Shown in pieces: positions 1 through 9,599 of a stretch of DNA of 64,000 nucleotides (positions within the stretch are counted from its first letter, which is position 1; the number at the start of each line of letters is the position of its first letter). This DNA is from UBA2779 sp965232615 (lineage in GTDB: Bacteria > Spirochaetota > Spirochaetia > DSM-2461), in NCBI GenBank assembly GCA_965232615.1, contig OZ246985.1:1488001-1552000 (forward strand), in the 5' to 3' direction. A program made the translations under genes and the position numbers. The notes under the pieces were generated by a model, which saw only the letters and a list, made by a program, of their open reading frames with translations, made no database searches and was not told where the DNA came from.

Positions 1-183
1 TGTACTCTTTCCACATCCCGACGGACCGATCAGGGCTGTCACTTTATTCTTTACCAGATCCAGGTTAACATTGTCAACCGCATGGAAATCTCCATAATAA
101 ACATTAAGATCTATCAGTGAAACAACGATTTCATTTTCCTTTTTTCTTATCTTGTTTTTATCTGAATGCATAATTTTTTCCAT
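1..183 (-). CDS. pstB: Phosphate ABC transporter ATP-binding protein PstB, N-terminal part
   Basis: The first 61 codons of PstB are present; the rest lies beyond the left edge. PstB is the cytoplasmic ATPase that powers the PstSCAB phosphate importer. Walker A (GPSGCGKS) is seen at residues 53-60, preceded by an ABC A-loop region with VYYGDFHAVDNV. The N-terminus is about 20 residues longer than in many PstB proteins and is charged. It follows pstA by 8 bp and is the last visible gene of phoBR-pstSCAB. Confidence 0.93.
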   Translation of the reverse strand, partial: MEKIMHSDKNKIRKKENEIVVSLIDLNVYYGDFHAVDNVNLDLVKNKVTALIGPSGCGKST

Positions 184-191
184 TGAAGAAC

Positions 192-1424
192 TCAATAATT
201 TGATCTCCTTTTTTTAGTGATTTTATTTCTTGTATAGATGGCAAAGCCGTTCATTGTCAGCAGTAAGGTCAAAAGGACGATGATAGCCGCCGCCGCAACG
301 TTTCGGAACTCGGGCTGAGGTCTGGCAGTCCATTGATATATCTGAATCGGCAGAGATGTGAACTTGGAGAATACATTGGTAGGATCCACCGAAATAAATG
401 TTGAAGCACCTATGACAACTATAGGAGCTGTTTCTCCAATGGCTCTTGATACGGCCAGGATGGTTCCGGTCATAATTCTGTCCATTGAGTTAGGTAAAAC
501 ATGAGACCAGATTGTCTGCCATTTCGTCGCACCGACGCCATATCCTGCCTGTCTCAGTGTTTGGGGGACGGCTCTTAGAGCTTCCTGGGCATTGATAATA
601 ATAATGGGTAAGATGAGAATGGCCAGTGTCATGCCCGCTGCCATTATGGTCCGTCCGTTTGATGTGGACGGATCGCCATAGCCGAACATAGATCCTCCAG
701 TAAAAGGTTCCATTCCTCTTACAAAGACAGTCAATCCTAATAAACCGTATATAATCGATGGGACCCCCGACAGGTTGTAAATATTGACCTGGATAAAACG
801 TGTAAAGCGATTATTCGGGGCATATTCTTCCAGATATATGGCTGCGGCAACACCGATGGGAAAAGCAAAGGCTACAGTTAGAAGAATAATCATTAGACTT
901 CCCAATATGGCTGTGCGGATTCCGGTTTTTTCCGGGATACTGGCCTGCGGATCGAGTATGAAGCGGGAGTTTAACCATGCTCTGAATTCCACATGAGCTC
1001 CTTCGAAATTATTCTTTACATATTGGATAATTGTTTTCCTGCTGAAGAGAGATTCCCTCAAATTCCAGCTTTTAATCACAGCCGGTTCTATGATTTTTTC
1101 AAAAACAAGAGACATAATATCTTCTTTTGATCTTTCATTAAGGGGCACTTCGGAGTTGAAACGTCTTATCAATCCTTTGGAAAGATGAGATTCCAATAGG
1201 CCGATTAATTCTTCTTCGCTGAGCTCATCGAGATTCCCTGAAGAGACCAGTTCTTTCGGTTCAATGGTGTTTTTAATGGCCACATAACCGAAAGCGCCAT
1301 TTATTATGTTGAGCAGAAGCATTACAAGCATTATGACGGCAATGATTGTCGAAACGCTGAAAATTATATACCAGGTATTACCTATTTGGTAACGTTGTTT
1401 GATGTTGCTTTTAAAAGAGGACAT
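192..1424 (-). CDS. pstA: Phosphate ABC transporter permease PstA
   Basis: Inner-membrane permease of the high-affinity phosphate transporter. The 410-residue protein has one N-terminal membrane segment (about 17-45), a long non-membrane insert (about 50-170) that makes it larger than the usual 280-300 residues, then a cluster of hydrophobic segments with the binding-protein-dependent permease EAA region (ALRAVPQTLRQAGYGVGAT, then ILAVSRAIGETAPI). It shares one base with the pstC stop, so the two are translationally coupled. The insert probably faces the periplasm; its role is not known to me. Confidence 0.93.
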   Translation of the reverse strand: MSSFKSNIKQRYQIGNTWYIIFSVSTIIAVIMLVMLLLNIINGAFGYVAIKNTIEPKELVSSGNLDELSEEELIGLLESHLSKGLIRRFNSEVPLNERSKEDIMSLVFEKIIEPAVIKSWNLRESLFSRKTIIQYVKNNFEGAHVEFRAWLNSRFILDPQASIPEKTGIRTAILGSLMIILLTVAFAFPIGVAAAIYLEEYAPNNRFTRFIQVNIYNLSGVPSIIYGLLGLTVFVRGMEPFTGGSMFGYGDPSTSNGRTIMAAGMTLAILILPIIIINAQEALRAVPQTLRQAGYGVGATKWQTIWSHVLPNSMDRIMTGTILAVSRAIGETAPIVVIGASTFISVDPTNVFSKFTSLPIQIYQWTARPQPEFRNVAAAAIIVLLTLLLTMNGFAIYTRNKITKKRRSNY

Positions 1425-2335
1425 TAATCGTACACCTCCTGAAATCTTCTGACCAGTTTTCTACTGAGAATGTTCAGTGACAGGGTCAGGAAGAACAGTA
1501 AGAGCCCCAGAGCGAAAATACTGTTGTAGTCAACCGTGTTGTAGCTAGTATCACCGCCTGAAATCCGGACTATGTAACCGGTTAGGGTTTCGGCTGCTTC
1601 AAAAGGATTGAATGTGAAATTAGGTCCGGCTCCCGCGGCGAGGGCTACTATCATCGTCTCACCGATAGCCCGACTCAATCCCAGAATGAAAGCTGCGGCG
1701 ATCCCGCTGAATGCTGCGGGAACGACGACTGTCAGGCTGGTTTCCAGCCTGGTTGCTCCCAAACCATAGGAGGCTTCACGCAGTGAATAGGGAACGGCTT
1801 TCAAAGCGTCTTCCGTTATCGATGTTACAAGAGGGAGGATCAGAATCCCCATTACCAGACCGGCCGATGCTGTATTGTAAATATCGACTGTGTCTGTACC
1901 GAAGATTATACGCAAAAGCGGTGTCATAAAAGTTAGTGCGAAGTATCCGTATACTACAGTGGGAATACCAGCCAGTATTTCCAGTATAGGCTTAAGCACT
2001 CCGCGAACCCTCTCATCGGCATATTCACTCAAGTAGATGGCGACAAACAGCCCCAGGGGAGCGGCTACGGTCATGGCTATAAAACTGGTGGTCAGTGTTG
2101 AGTTCAAAAGTGGCAGCACTCCGAATTCTTCAATCAGCGGCTGCCATTTAGTTGAAGTGAGGAATTCGACAATACTGACTTCCCTGAAAAAAAGAAGAGA
2201 TTCTTTTCCTAAGATTACGATTATACCCAGGGTCACAAAGACGCTTACTCCTGCACAGATAAATAAGAACCACTGAATAATGAATTCATGATATTTTGGT
2301 CTGACTCTGTACCATTTATTATCAGTTTCTATCAT
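1424..2335 (-). CDS. pstC: Phosphate ABC transporter permease PstC
   Basis: Second permease subunit of PstSCAB, 303 residues. It has about six hydrophobic segments and the PstC-type EAA loop (ALKAVPYSLREASYGLGAT, then GLSRAIGETMIVALAAG). It lies 157 bp downstream of pstS; that gap holds a hairpin terminator and a Pho-box-like repeat, so pstCAB may be expressed both by readthrough and from its own PhoB-controlled start. Confidence 0.95.
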   Translation of the reverse strand: MIETDNKWYRVRPKYHEFIIQWFLFICAGVSVFVTLGIIVILGKESLLFFREVSIVEFLTSTKWQPLIEEFGVLPLLNSTLTTSFIAMTVAAPLGLFVAIYLSEYADERVRGVLKPILEILAGIPTVVYGYFALTFMTPLLRIIFGTDTVDIYNTASAGLVMGILILPLVTSITEDALKAVPYSLREASYGLGATRLETSLTVVVPAAFSGIAAAFILGLSRAIGETMIVALAAGAGPNFTFNPFEAAETLTGYIVRISGGDTSYNTVDYNSIFALGLLLFFLTLSLNILSRKLVRRFQEVYD

Positions 2336-2403
2336 TTATTATCCTTATTGATACTATTAGCAGGGTCAGAATACTTGCCGAATTTTCAGAAACGATTATG
2401 TTT

Positions 2404-2424
2404 CTGTTAGTAATCTGTTAAAGT
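2404..2424 (+). promoter_or_regulatory. Pho-box-like repeat upstream of pstC
   Basis: The 11-bp direct repeat CTGTTAGTAAT/CTGTTAAAGT lies 69-89 bp upstream of the pstC start. It resembles the enteric PhoB box (two CTGTNA half sites 11 bp apart). The pattern TTA-N7-GTTA also occurs upstream of pstS and phoB at similar distances. Confidence 0.6.
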
Positions 2425-2438
2425 GGGGACACTTTGAT

Positions 2439-2467
2439 AAAAAAAAGACCATCCCGGGGGGATGGTC
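2439..2467 (-). terminator. Rho-independent terminator after pstS
   Basis: An 8-bp stem (GACCATCC/GGATGGTC) with a 5-base loop is followed on the minus strand by an uninterrupted T run. It lies 26 bp past the pstS stop. It would end most pstS transcripts and so lower permease mRNA relative to the binding protein, as is common in pst operons. Confidence 0.85.
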
Positions 2468-2492
2468 TCAGTCAGGTATTATTATCTAATTC

Positions 2493-3488
2493 TTAATACA
2501 TTCCGTTTACAGCGTCCAGCCAGGCCTGTTTGCCTTTGGCGAGAATCGTATCATTAGCAGGGAAATATCCAACTCTGATAATTTCTTCGTTTACATATGT
2601 CAGATAGTAAGCGATAAAAGCAGCAACCTGGGGTTTCTCTCTCATTATGCCGGCATCGGAGTAGATGAAAAGAGGTCGTGCCAGTGGGTAAGAAGCGGCA
2701 TCTACATTTTCTCTGTTGGGCTCAACGCCATCTATGTTCAATACTGTCAGGATATCTTTGTTTTCGATATAGTATGCATATCCGAAGAATCCGATACCAT
2801 AGGGAGATTCTGAAATCCCCTGTACGAGAATGTTATCATCTTCAGACATCTGGAGATCAGTAGTTCCGAGAATGGGAGCTGAATCTTTATCGAATACTTC
2901 TTCGACGAAGTAGTCAAAAGTCCCGGAATCTGTACCGGGGATGAATTTGAGAATCTTCTCATTGGGCCATTCAGTTCTAACCTGGCTCCATTTTTCAGAA
3001 GTAAATATCATTTCCAGTTCGTTCATGGTTACATCTTTGACAAATTTGTTGTCTTTTGAAATTGTTACGGCCAGGGCGTCCGTTCCGACTCTGAACTCAA
3101 TGGGATTCCTGCCGATCTTTTTTGCGGCGGCCATTTCTGTATCTTTTATTGGTCTTGAAGCATTGGAGATATCGGTTTCACCGGCTACAGTGAATCTTTC
3201 GAATCCGGCACCGGAACCGATAGAGTCTACCGTGATATTGGATCTGTATCCCTCATCGGTAAATCTTTCAGCCATTGCTTCGGAAAGGGGGAAAACTGTT
3301 GAAGATCCCGCAGTGATAATATCACCCTTGACCTGCAGAGGATTAACTCCGGGAAGTACTCCGTCTTCCGAGTCAATTATCCATGAGAATTTACCATATT
3401 CAGTTTTCGCACTCTCTTTGGATCCGGTAGCAGACAGAGTCATTGCACTTATTGTCAGTACAATAAGCATGATAAGTGATTTTTTCAT
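2493..3488 (-). CDS. pstS: Phosphate-binding protein PstS
   Basis: Periplasmic phosphate receptor of PstSCAB, 331 residues. It has an N-terminal signal peptide (KK followed by a hydrophobic core, about residues 1-21) and no lipobox cysteine, so it looks secreted rather than a lipoprotein; TGSKES after the signal is a common spirochaetal mature start. Ligand-binding motifs include AGSSTVFPLSEAMAE, SGAGFERF and PGTDSGTFDYF. The gene lies 80 bp after phoR with a Pho-box-like repeat across the phoR stop. RBS AGGAG is well placed before the ATG. Confidence 0.95.
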   Translation of the reverse strand: MKKSLIMLIVLTISAMTLSATGSKESAKTEYGKFSWIIDSEDGVLPGVNPLQVKGDIITAGSSTVFPLSEAMAERFTDEGYRSNITVDSIGSGAGFERFTVAGETDISNASRPIKDTEMAAAKKIGRNPIEFRVGTDALAVTISKDNKFVKDVTMNELEMIFTSEKWSQVRTEWPNEKILKFIPGTDSGTFDYFVEEVFDKDSAPILGTTDLQMSEDDNILVQGISESPYGIGFFGYAYYIENKDILTVLNIDGVEPNRENVDAASYPLARPLFIYSDAGIMREKPQVAAFIAYYLTYVNEEIIRVGYFPANDTILAKGKQAWLDAVNGMY

Positions 3489-3554
3489 TAAATTCTCCTA
3501 AAAAATCGTGATAATGACAATTTGATTGGAGTATTTTCAGTTTGAATTAAGGTT

Positions 3555-3575
3555 TTATTAGTATTCAGTTAAAAT
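3555..3575 (+). promoter_or_regulatory. Pho-box-like repeat upstream of pstS
   Basis: ATTAGTATTCA/GTTAAAAT matches the pstC-upstream site in the pattern TTA-N7-GTTA with 11-bp spacing. It overlaps the 3' end of phoR and lies 67-87 bp upstream of the pstS ATG. Confidence 0.55.
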
Positions 3576-5335
3576 GTGTGGGCTGGTAGAGTAATGGTGA
3601 ATTTGGCACCTCTGCCTAATTCGCTGCTTACTGATATTTTTCCTTTGTGAGCCAGAATAATATGTCTGACGATTGAAAGTCCCAGTCCTGTGCCTCCTGC
3701 ATTCCGGCTCTGCTTTTTATCAATCCGATAGAACCTCTCGAAAATTCTGTCCACTTGCTCCGGATCAATACCGACACCGTCATCCTCCACAACAATCTCA
3801 ATCTTTTTCTCTCTCTTTACCGCTGTTTGCCTGCCGGAAATAATTATGGAACTTCCTTTCCCAGCGTACTTTACCGCATTGTTGACAAGGTTGAGTATAG
3901 CCTGTTCAAGCAGATTGGGATTGGCCTGAACTCTCAGTTTTTCAAAGCAAACGATTTTTATAGATATATTCTCTTCGGTCGCCGAATCAAGAGCGGAGGT
4001 ATAAGCACTGAATAACAAGTCATATAGATTAATGGTTTCCTTTTGAATATCGGCTCCTTTATCTTCTATATTGCTTAAAGTAAGAAGATCTTCGATTATC
4101 GAACTGAGTCGCCTGGAATGCTTGTCGATTACCGATAGAAAATGGAGAATTTTGTCCCTCTCAGTAATAGCACCATCGAGCAGGGTTCCTACATATCCGT
4201 TTATCAGGGTTATCGGAGTCTTTAATTCATGGGAAACATTTGATACAAACTCCTTGCGAGTATTTTCCAGTTTCTTTATATGGGTAATATCGTTAATCAC
4301 AAGAAGAAATCCGGCATTGGCATTTTCTGAATTCCTGATGGGGCAGCAGTGTATCTGAACATATTGCTCCAAAGGTCTATCGAGACAAATGGTATCCTGA
4401 CTGATTTCAGAATTGGAAAATGACTCCTCGATTAATTTTTTTATCAGACTGTTCTTCAGGACAGAATCCAACGTTTTTCCCTGGCTCTGGCTAAGTAATT
4501 TTCCGGTTAGAGATTCAGCTGCAGAGTTCATTTTTCTAATCTTCAGATTACTATCAAGGAGTATGACAGACTCAATCATGCTGTTTACCATGGCCTGTAA
4601 TTCATTATTCTGGAAAGAGGTTTTATCGATAATATTGCGGAGACGGTCTCCCATTACATTGATTGATTTATTCAGTTGGTAAACCTCCAGGGGACCGTTT
4701 TCTTTCAACTTGAGAGTAAAATCTCCTGTTGAATAATGTGTGGTTATATCTTTTATTCCTTCTATAACCTGGGAAAACTTTCTGGCTGATACAATGCTGA
4801 TAATAACCGTTACAAGGAGTATAATAAGACTGAACAACAATACTTCTCTAAGTGTTCTGGAAATTTTTTTTCCAATATAGTCAACTGACAGAGCCATCCG
4901 GACAATAATGGATTTTTTCGATGGGGGAATAGATACATATAGCATATTCTCCGAAAGAGTCGAACTTAACCTTTTTGACACTCCGATAGTTCCGGATAGG
5001 GCTTTGATGACTTCCGGTCTGTCTGCATGATTTTCCATTGTCATGGAATCACGATGGGAATCAGCATAGACCTTCCCGTTTATCCCTATAATGGTAATCT
5101 GGGCGTTTACCTGTTTACTAATCCGGTTAACCATTTCTAAATAATCTGAATCGGACCCTGACAGGGGAAGCTCGTTATGGATAATGAAACCCTGCTGTAT
5201 CAATGAATTTTCAAGCTCTGAGTAAATGCTTTCAGAATATGTCTTTACGGAAAAGAAAAAGACGGATCCAATTGACAGGATTATCAAGGAAAGAAATATC
5301 AGGAGGAAATAAAAGAACAGTGAAATCTTTTTCAA
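3569..5335 (-). CDS. phoR: Phosphate regulon sensor histidine kinase PhoR
   Basis: Membrane sensor kinase, 588 residues, partner of PhoB. The order is: membrane segment (5-30), extracytoplasmic sensor (31-160), second membrane segment (164-184), HAMP-like linker, PAS domain (about 245-350), HisKA with phospho-acceptor His369 in FVSNVSHELKTPITL, then a HATPase_c domain with N box (NLVNNAVKYA), G1 (EDDGVGI) and G2 (GGTGLGLSIV). The large extracytoplasmic domain is typical of the Bacillus-type rather than the enteric PhoR. It overlaps phoB by 4 bases (ATGA). Confidence 0.93.
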   Translation of the reverse strand: MKKISLFFYFLLIFLSLIILSIGSVFFFSVKTYSESIYSELENSLIQQGFIIHNELPLSGSDSDYLEMVNRISKQVNAQITIIGINGKVYADSHRDSMTMENHADRPEVIKALSGTIGVSKRLSSTLSENMLYVSIPPSKKSIIVRMALSVDYIGKKISRTLREVLLFSLIILLVTVIISIVSARKFSQVIEGIKDITTHYSTGDFTLKLKENGPLEVYQLNKSINVMGDRLRNIIDKTSFQNNELQAMVNSMIESVILLDSNLKIRKMNSAAESLTGKLLSQSQGKTLDSVLKNSLIKKLIEESFSNSEISQDTICLDRPLEQYVQIHCCPIRNSENANAGFLLVINDITHIKKLENTRKEFVSNVSHELKTPITLINGYVGTLLDGAITERDKILHFLSVIDKHSRRLSSIIEDLLTLSNIEDKGADIQKETINLYDLLFSAYTSALDSATEENISIKIVCFEKLRVQANPNLLEQAILNLVNNAVKYAGKGSSIIISGRQTAVKREKKIEIVVEDDGVGIDPEQVDRIFERFYRIDKKQSRNAGGTGLGLSIVRHIILAHKGKISVSSELGRGAKFTITLPAHTF

Positions 5336-6015
5336 GGAGAAACCATCCTGTAGCCTATTCCTCTTACAGTTTCAATGAATCGTCCAAAATCACCCAATTT
5401 TTTTCTTATTCCAAGTATCTGCACATCGACTGACCTTTCTGTAACGGCATAACCATCACCTTTAACCGTATCGATGATCTGGTTTCTTGAAAAAACGAAA
5501 CCGGGGCTTGATGCCAGATATTCCAGTATTGAGAACTCTGTTACAGATAAATAGATTTTTTTTGAATCGAGAAGCACTTCATGACGATTGTGATCAATGG
5601 TTAAGCCATGGATATTTATTATATCAGTTTCAGGATTGGAGCCAGACGATCTTCGTCTGAGTGTCGCTTTTACACGAGCCAGTAAAACTTTTGGACGAAA
5701 AGGTTTGGTTATATAATCATCAGCTCCGATTTCCAGTCCCATTATAATATCCTCATCTTCAGCTCGGGCTGTCAGCATGATGATAGGAGTCTTTATAAAT
5801 TCTTTGTTCTTTCTAATTTGCCTGCACACTTCAAATCCGCTGATTCCCGGTAACTCAACATCCAATATGAATAAATCGGGAGATTCAGAAGATAGACACT
5901 TGATAGTATCTTCACCGTTACCAAACTTAATAACTTCATACCCAGACACTTCCAGGTTAAAAGCAATTAATTCCCTGATATCATCTTCATCTTCTACTAT
6001 TAAAATCTTCTTCAT
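5332..6015 (-). CDS. phoB: Phosphate regulon response regulator PhoB
   Basis: OmpR/PhoB-family regulator, 227 residues. The receiver domain has acidic residues near the N-terminus (EDEDD), phospho-acceptor Asp52 (LDVELPG) and Lys in TKPF. The C-terminal winged helix (about 130-225) includes RSVDVQILGIRKKLG and VRGIGYRM. It is the promoter-proximal gene of phoBR-pstSCAB and likely autoregulates through the repeat at 6060-6080. Confidence 0.94.
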   Translation of the reverse strand: MKKILIVEDEDDIRELIAFNLEVSGYEVIKFGNGEDTIKCLSSESPDLFILDVELPGISGFEVCRQIRKNKEFIKTPIIMLTARAEDEDIIMGLEIGADDYITKPFRPKVLLARVKATLRRRSSGSNPETDIINIHGLTIDHNRHEVLLDSKKIYLSVTEFSILEYLASSPGFVFSRNQIIDTVKGDGYAVTERSVDVQILGIRKKLGDFGRFIETVRGIGYRMVSP

Positions 6016-6059
6016 ATATAGTTCACCCTTTTATCTTGATTTCAATTCTATCAAATCTA

Positions 6060-6080
6060 TATTAAGATTTCGTTAGAAAT
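6060..6080 (+). promoter_or_regulatory. Pho-box-like repeat upstream of phoB
   Basis: ATTAAGATTTC/GTTAGAAAT has the same TTA-N7-GTTA pattern as the sites upstream of pstS and pstC, 45-65 bp upstream of the phoB start. Confidence 0.45.
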
Positions 6081-6357
6081 GCAAACTACCAGGAAGATTT
6101 TTCAAATTGACCATATGGCCTGAAAAAATACTGAGATGACCGATTGTAGTTGAAATAAATTTTCTAAAGACTTCTCATGCCCATTGTCGGACCACTCGGC
6201 TTCCTTGCTCTCAGCAATAAAAGCCGCTAAAAACCCCGCCCCAATGGGAGTCTCGGCGACTTCACGCCCCCCAAAAAAACCCTTTCGTGTAAATTCGCGC
6301 CGGTAACTTGTCAAGTTAACTGTCCACTTTTTCATGAAACTCATGCTCTCTTATACC
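6081..6357. other. Boundary stretch between chromosomal pho genes and the island
   Basis: No recognisable gene. An 80-codon open frame on the minus strand (6102-6344) has no family resemblance that I can name and no strong RBS, and I do not call it. This is where native pho genes give way to insertion-sequence debris, so the left island junction lies here or within the IS30 remnant. Confidence 0.4.
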
Positions 6358-6778
6358 TCAAGCTATCAGATGAATTCCGATAGCCTCATTGGCCGACTTA
6401 CCACCCAGTATCCGCCGTGGGTCGTTGTTCACCCAATCCTGTATCATTTTTATATCCTTCTTGCTGTAACGGCCAATATCACAACTTTTCGGTATGAATC
6501 GCCGTATTAAGCCATTGGCATTTTCATTACTTCCCCGTTCCCACGATGAGTATGGGTGCGCGTAGTAAATAGTCGTTCTCTAATATACGCCGGTCTGGTC
6601 GAAATACTTTTCATTGCTGATTTCGCTCTGTTATGCCTCTTATGGCCATTTGAGCCATTCTTGCGCCTCCTTTTACCCCGAAGCAGATAATTCTCGGCAT
6701 TCCCCAGCAGGCCTTCATAGATATACCGGTAGAGGGTTTTCGTACTGATTCTTGTACCCGTTGGCCATGAGTACTTCT
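6358..6778 (-). pseudogene. IS30-family transposase, C-terminal remnant
   Basis: Conceptual translation gives an IS30 catalytic-domain tail: STKTLYRYIYEGLLGN upstream, then HPYSSWERGSNENANGLIRRF with the catalytic Glu, then DWVNNDPRRILGG and a TGA stop. A TAG codon interrupts the frame before the HPYSSWER motif and the N-terminal half is absent; the IS1380-like element abuts its 5' side. It is inactive and marks the eroded left part of the island. Confidence 0.8.
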
Positions 6779-6782
6779 TATA

Positions 6783-8140
6783 AACCTAAAAAAAGCAGTT
6801 AACCCTCAAATTCTACTGAAGGACAAACTCCTGTGGAACTTTGAGCGGACGATTTTCAAGAAAATACTGAAAGGCTATACTCAAAATCATTCGGTACAAT
6901 CCAAACTCTTTCAACTGCTCCGCATTCTCGCTTATCCATTGGAGAATACGGTTTACTTGAGTCATTAAATGTCGGATTTTTTTGTAATGACCATGAATGC
7001 TCGTTAGCTTAAGAAACAAATTCCTTCCATGACGAATCAGGCGGCCTGGACCCTTCAAGAATAGTGATCGGCTGGTTCTGGCTTCATAATGTTTGTGCGG
7101 CATCACAAGGCGAATGAAGATACTCCGCCAGTTATAACAGAGGGCTGTTATACGAGCCATAACACGACAACGTGTTATATCTTGAGTCGTGAAGCCTGCC
7201 CATCCCCATTGGTTCTTCATTTCATCAGAAGTGTTCTCTGCATCTGCACGATCACGATAGTGTACAGCGATTGTCAGTAATTCATCATCCAAATCTGTCA
7301 CCAATACAGCATACTCATAGATATCTCTTTTACTCTCACCAATATCGAAAAGATAATCTTCCTTCGCAAATGGTGGTGTAGACTTTATCGTTCTGATATG
7401 CCTTCTTAAGACGATAACCCGACGACTTCGACTCCAGCCTGAAAGGTAAAGTCGGCTTTCTACACCCTCCCAGTCCTGCCCCGCACAGGACCAGTCATCC
7501 CTGGTGAGTAATTGATTGATTAAAACCTTGACATACCGGCTTTTACGTAGCTTAAACAAATATTTTACACCTCGAGATTCACAACCACCCATCAATCCTT
7601 CATTCCCATAACCACTGTCTCCACGGACAAAAGTGGGCTTCTTACTTTCCTCTAAACTGTCTAAGTACTCCCATAGTCCTGAGCGACTGTACTTTCCAGC
7701 GGTCTGATTACCTGGTAATACATCCACGTTTAATACCAGGCGAAGATTTCCCACAAAGCATGTGTGATATGTATGAGAAGGACGACCCGGCTTATGAGGA
7801 TTATACCCAACTTCAGCATTTTCCTGATGACCATAGAGCGTTTTAACCGTTACATCTATATCAAGAAGGATAACGGCATTTCTTCACGCCAGGATTCATA
7901 CAAACCGGACAATTGCAAAAAACGGGCAAAATATACCGCCTGGCCGTAGTCTGAATGACTTCGACTCTCGTCCCAGAGAAGTTCTACTGTTCTTCCCAGG
8001 GTCTCCAAGCTCTCTGTTTTTTTCGATTCACCCATTGGGTGCGTGTCGACTGCTGTGCTTTTAGTTTCCATATGCTTATATTAAAAGACTTTAGCCGGAA
8101 ATTTCTATACTTCTAGGTTTTTAACTGCTTTTTTTAGGTT
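6783..8140 (-). mobile_element. IS1380-family-like insertion sequence
   Basis: A 1358-bp element bounded by 20-bp inverted repeats AACCTAAAAAAAGCAGTTAA (6783-6802, complement at 8121-8140). TATA directly outside both ends could be a 4-bp target duplication. It lies between the IS30 remnant and the truncated hsdR and disrupts hsdR. It is shorter than usual for the family (about 1.6-1.7 kb, from memory), which fits a deletion in the transposase N-terminus. Confidence 0.82.
6813..8071 (-). pseudogene. IS1380-family transposase, frameshifted
   Basis: The main frame (ending at 6813) encodes DSGYGNEGLMGGCESRGVKY and later HYRDRADAENTSDEMKNQWG, typical of the IS1380/IS4-like DDE fold. The N-terminal part (7856-8071) is in another frame. 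Joining them near 7860 restores LDIDVTVKTLYGHQENAEVG and NPHKPGRPSHTYH, a hallmark of the family, so a single frameshift separates the parts. The N-terminus also looks shortened. Probably inactive. Confidence 0.85.
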
Positions 8141-8144
8141 TATA

Positions 8145-9599
8145 GGAGTAGCGATTGAGATATCTGCCCGGATCATTGGGAGCGCCGAACAGCTTAAAAG
8201 TATTTCGTTCAAGCCCTGAAATCGGTGTACCGGTCAACCCGAAGAAAAAGGCATTCGGCAGCGCCCAGCGCATCTTTTAACCCAGACTGCCTTCCTGCGT
8301 GCGGTGCGCCTCGTCCACCAGTACAATGATATTATCCCGGGGATTCAGGCCATCGGTCTGGTGTTCATCAATTTCCACCTCATCGAATTTGAAAATGGTG
8401 GTGATCAGAATCTGTCGGGAATCCTGCTTCAATTCCTGTGCAAGTGCCTTGCAGGACTTCACCGGCGTAACGTTTTTGACAGCGGCATTGTTGAACACCG
8501 AGTTAATCTGACTATCCAGATCCACGCGGTCTACCACAACCACCACGGTTGGATTCTTCAAGTCGGGATCTGCCTTGAGCATCTGCGCCGCAAACAGCAT
8601 CAAGAGTGATTTCCCGGACCCCTGAAAATGCCAGATCAATCCCTGACGGGCATCCTGTGTTTTTACGCGTTCCACAATGGCCTTGGCGGCTTCGTACTGT
8701 GGATAGCGGGGCAGAATCTTGCTTTTGAAGCTCGGCTTGCCTTCTCCCTGTTTGACCGTTGAGAACACAATGAAGGACTGCAGGATTTCCAGCAGGGTTT
8801 TCGGGTGCAGCAGACGCTCGGCACTCTTTAGCACGGTGCGCATATCCTGCGGGATTTCTTCCCGGTCTTCGGTGCTGTGCCATGGAGCCCAGTTTTTGAA
8901 ACGGGCACCGATCGCGCCGTAATAGAAAGTTTTTCCTTCCGATGCAAAGCAGAGCAGGTTCGGAACAAAAAAGGCTTTCTGGTTTTCCCAGTAATGCTTT
9001 TGGCCACCCAGAAAATCCGCAGCGCCATCCTGCCAACTGATGGCATCGCGCACCGGTGTTTTCACCTCGCCGACCACCAATGGCAGACCGTTGATATAGA
9101 ACACCAAGTCAAAATAACAGTCTCTTGTGCCGGTAAACTGAACCTGCTGACTGACCACAAAGTGATTGTTCTGCGGGGCGTCGAAATCAAGCAGGTGAAT
9201 GGTGATGTGTTCACCATCTTTACCAAGCGGCATGGAAATGCGCCCCAGCAGCCAATCCTGTAAAATCTCATTGGCCCGGATTAGCCCGCTGTAACCCGCC
9301 TCCAGCAATACGCCACGCAGACGGTGAATCACTTCATCCGCCAGATCCGGGTTGGTTGCCAATGGTTTATTCAATCGGCAAAGCGCATCCTTGAGCCAGG
9401 TGTCGACAAAAACATCCTGCGGCTGCTTGCCATAGAGCACCAGATTTTCACCATGGACATATTTCCATTTCAAATCTCTATTGCCCGCAATGTACTCCAC
9501 CGTCTCTTCAGCCACCATGCCGGTTTGAGTTGTGACGGGCTTGCCGACGAGGTGGTCGCGTAGAGCATTCTCGATGGTATTCATCTCATTGAAGCTCAT
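8145..9599 (-). pseudogene. hsdR: Type I restriction endonuclease subunit HsdR, truncated
   Basis: The N-terminal half of HsdR, the translocating nuclease subunit of type I restriction enzymes. The open frame (8277-9599, 440 codons) has the nuclease core VVGEVKTPVRDA, Walker A GSGKS and the DEAH box VDEAHRTQEGSLG. A TAA stop follows at 8277. Beyond it the same frame continues as KMRWALPNAFFFGLTGTPI to 8145, where the IS1380-like element cuts it off. Helicase domain 2 and the C-terminus are missing, so translocation and cleavage should be lost. Its ATG overlaps the stop of the preceding AlbA_2 gene (ATGA). Confidence 0.93.

Noticed and set aside
6102..6344. 80-codon minus-strand ORF next to phoB
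   Set aside because: No strong RBS, no family resemblance and a position within IS debris; not supported as a gene.
6783..8140. Programmed frameshift in the IS1380-like transposase
   Set aside because: The family is normally encoded in a single frame, no slippery heptamer or following hairpin is evident, and the element is shorter than usual.
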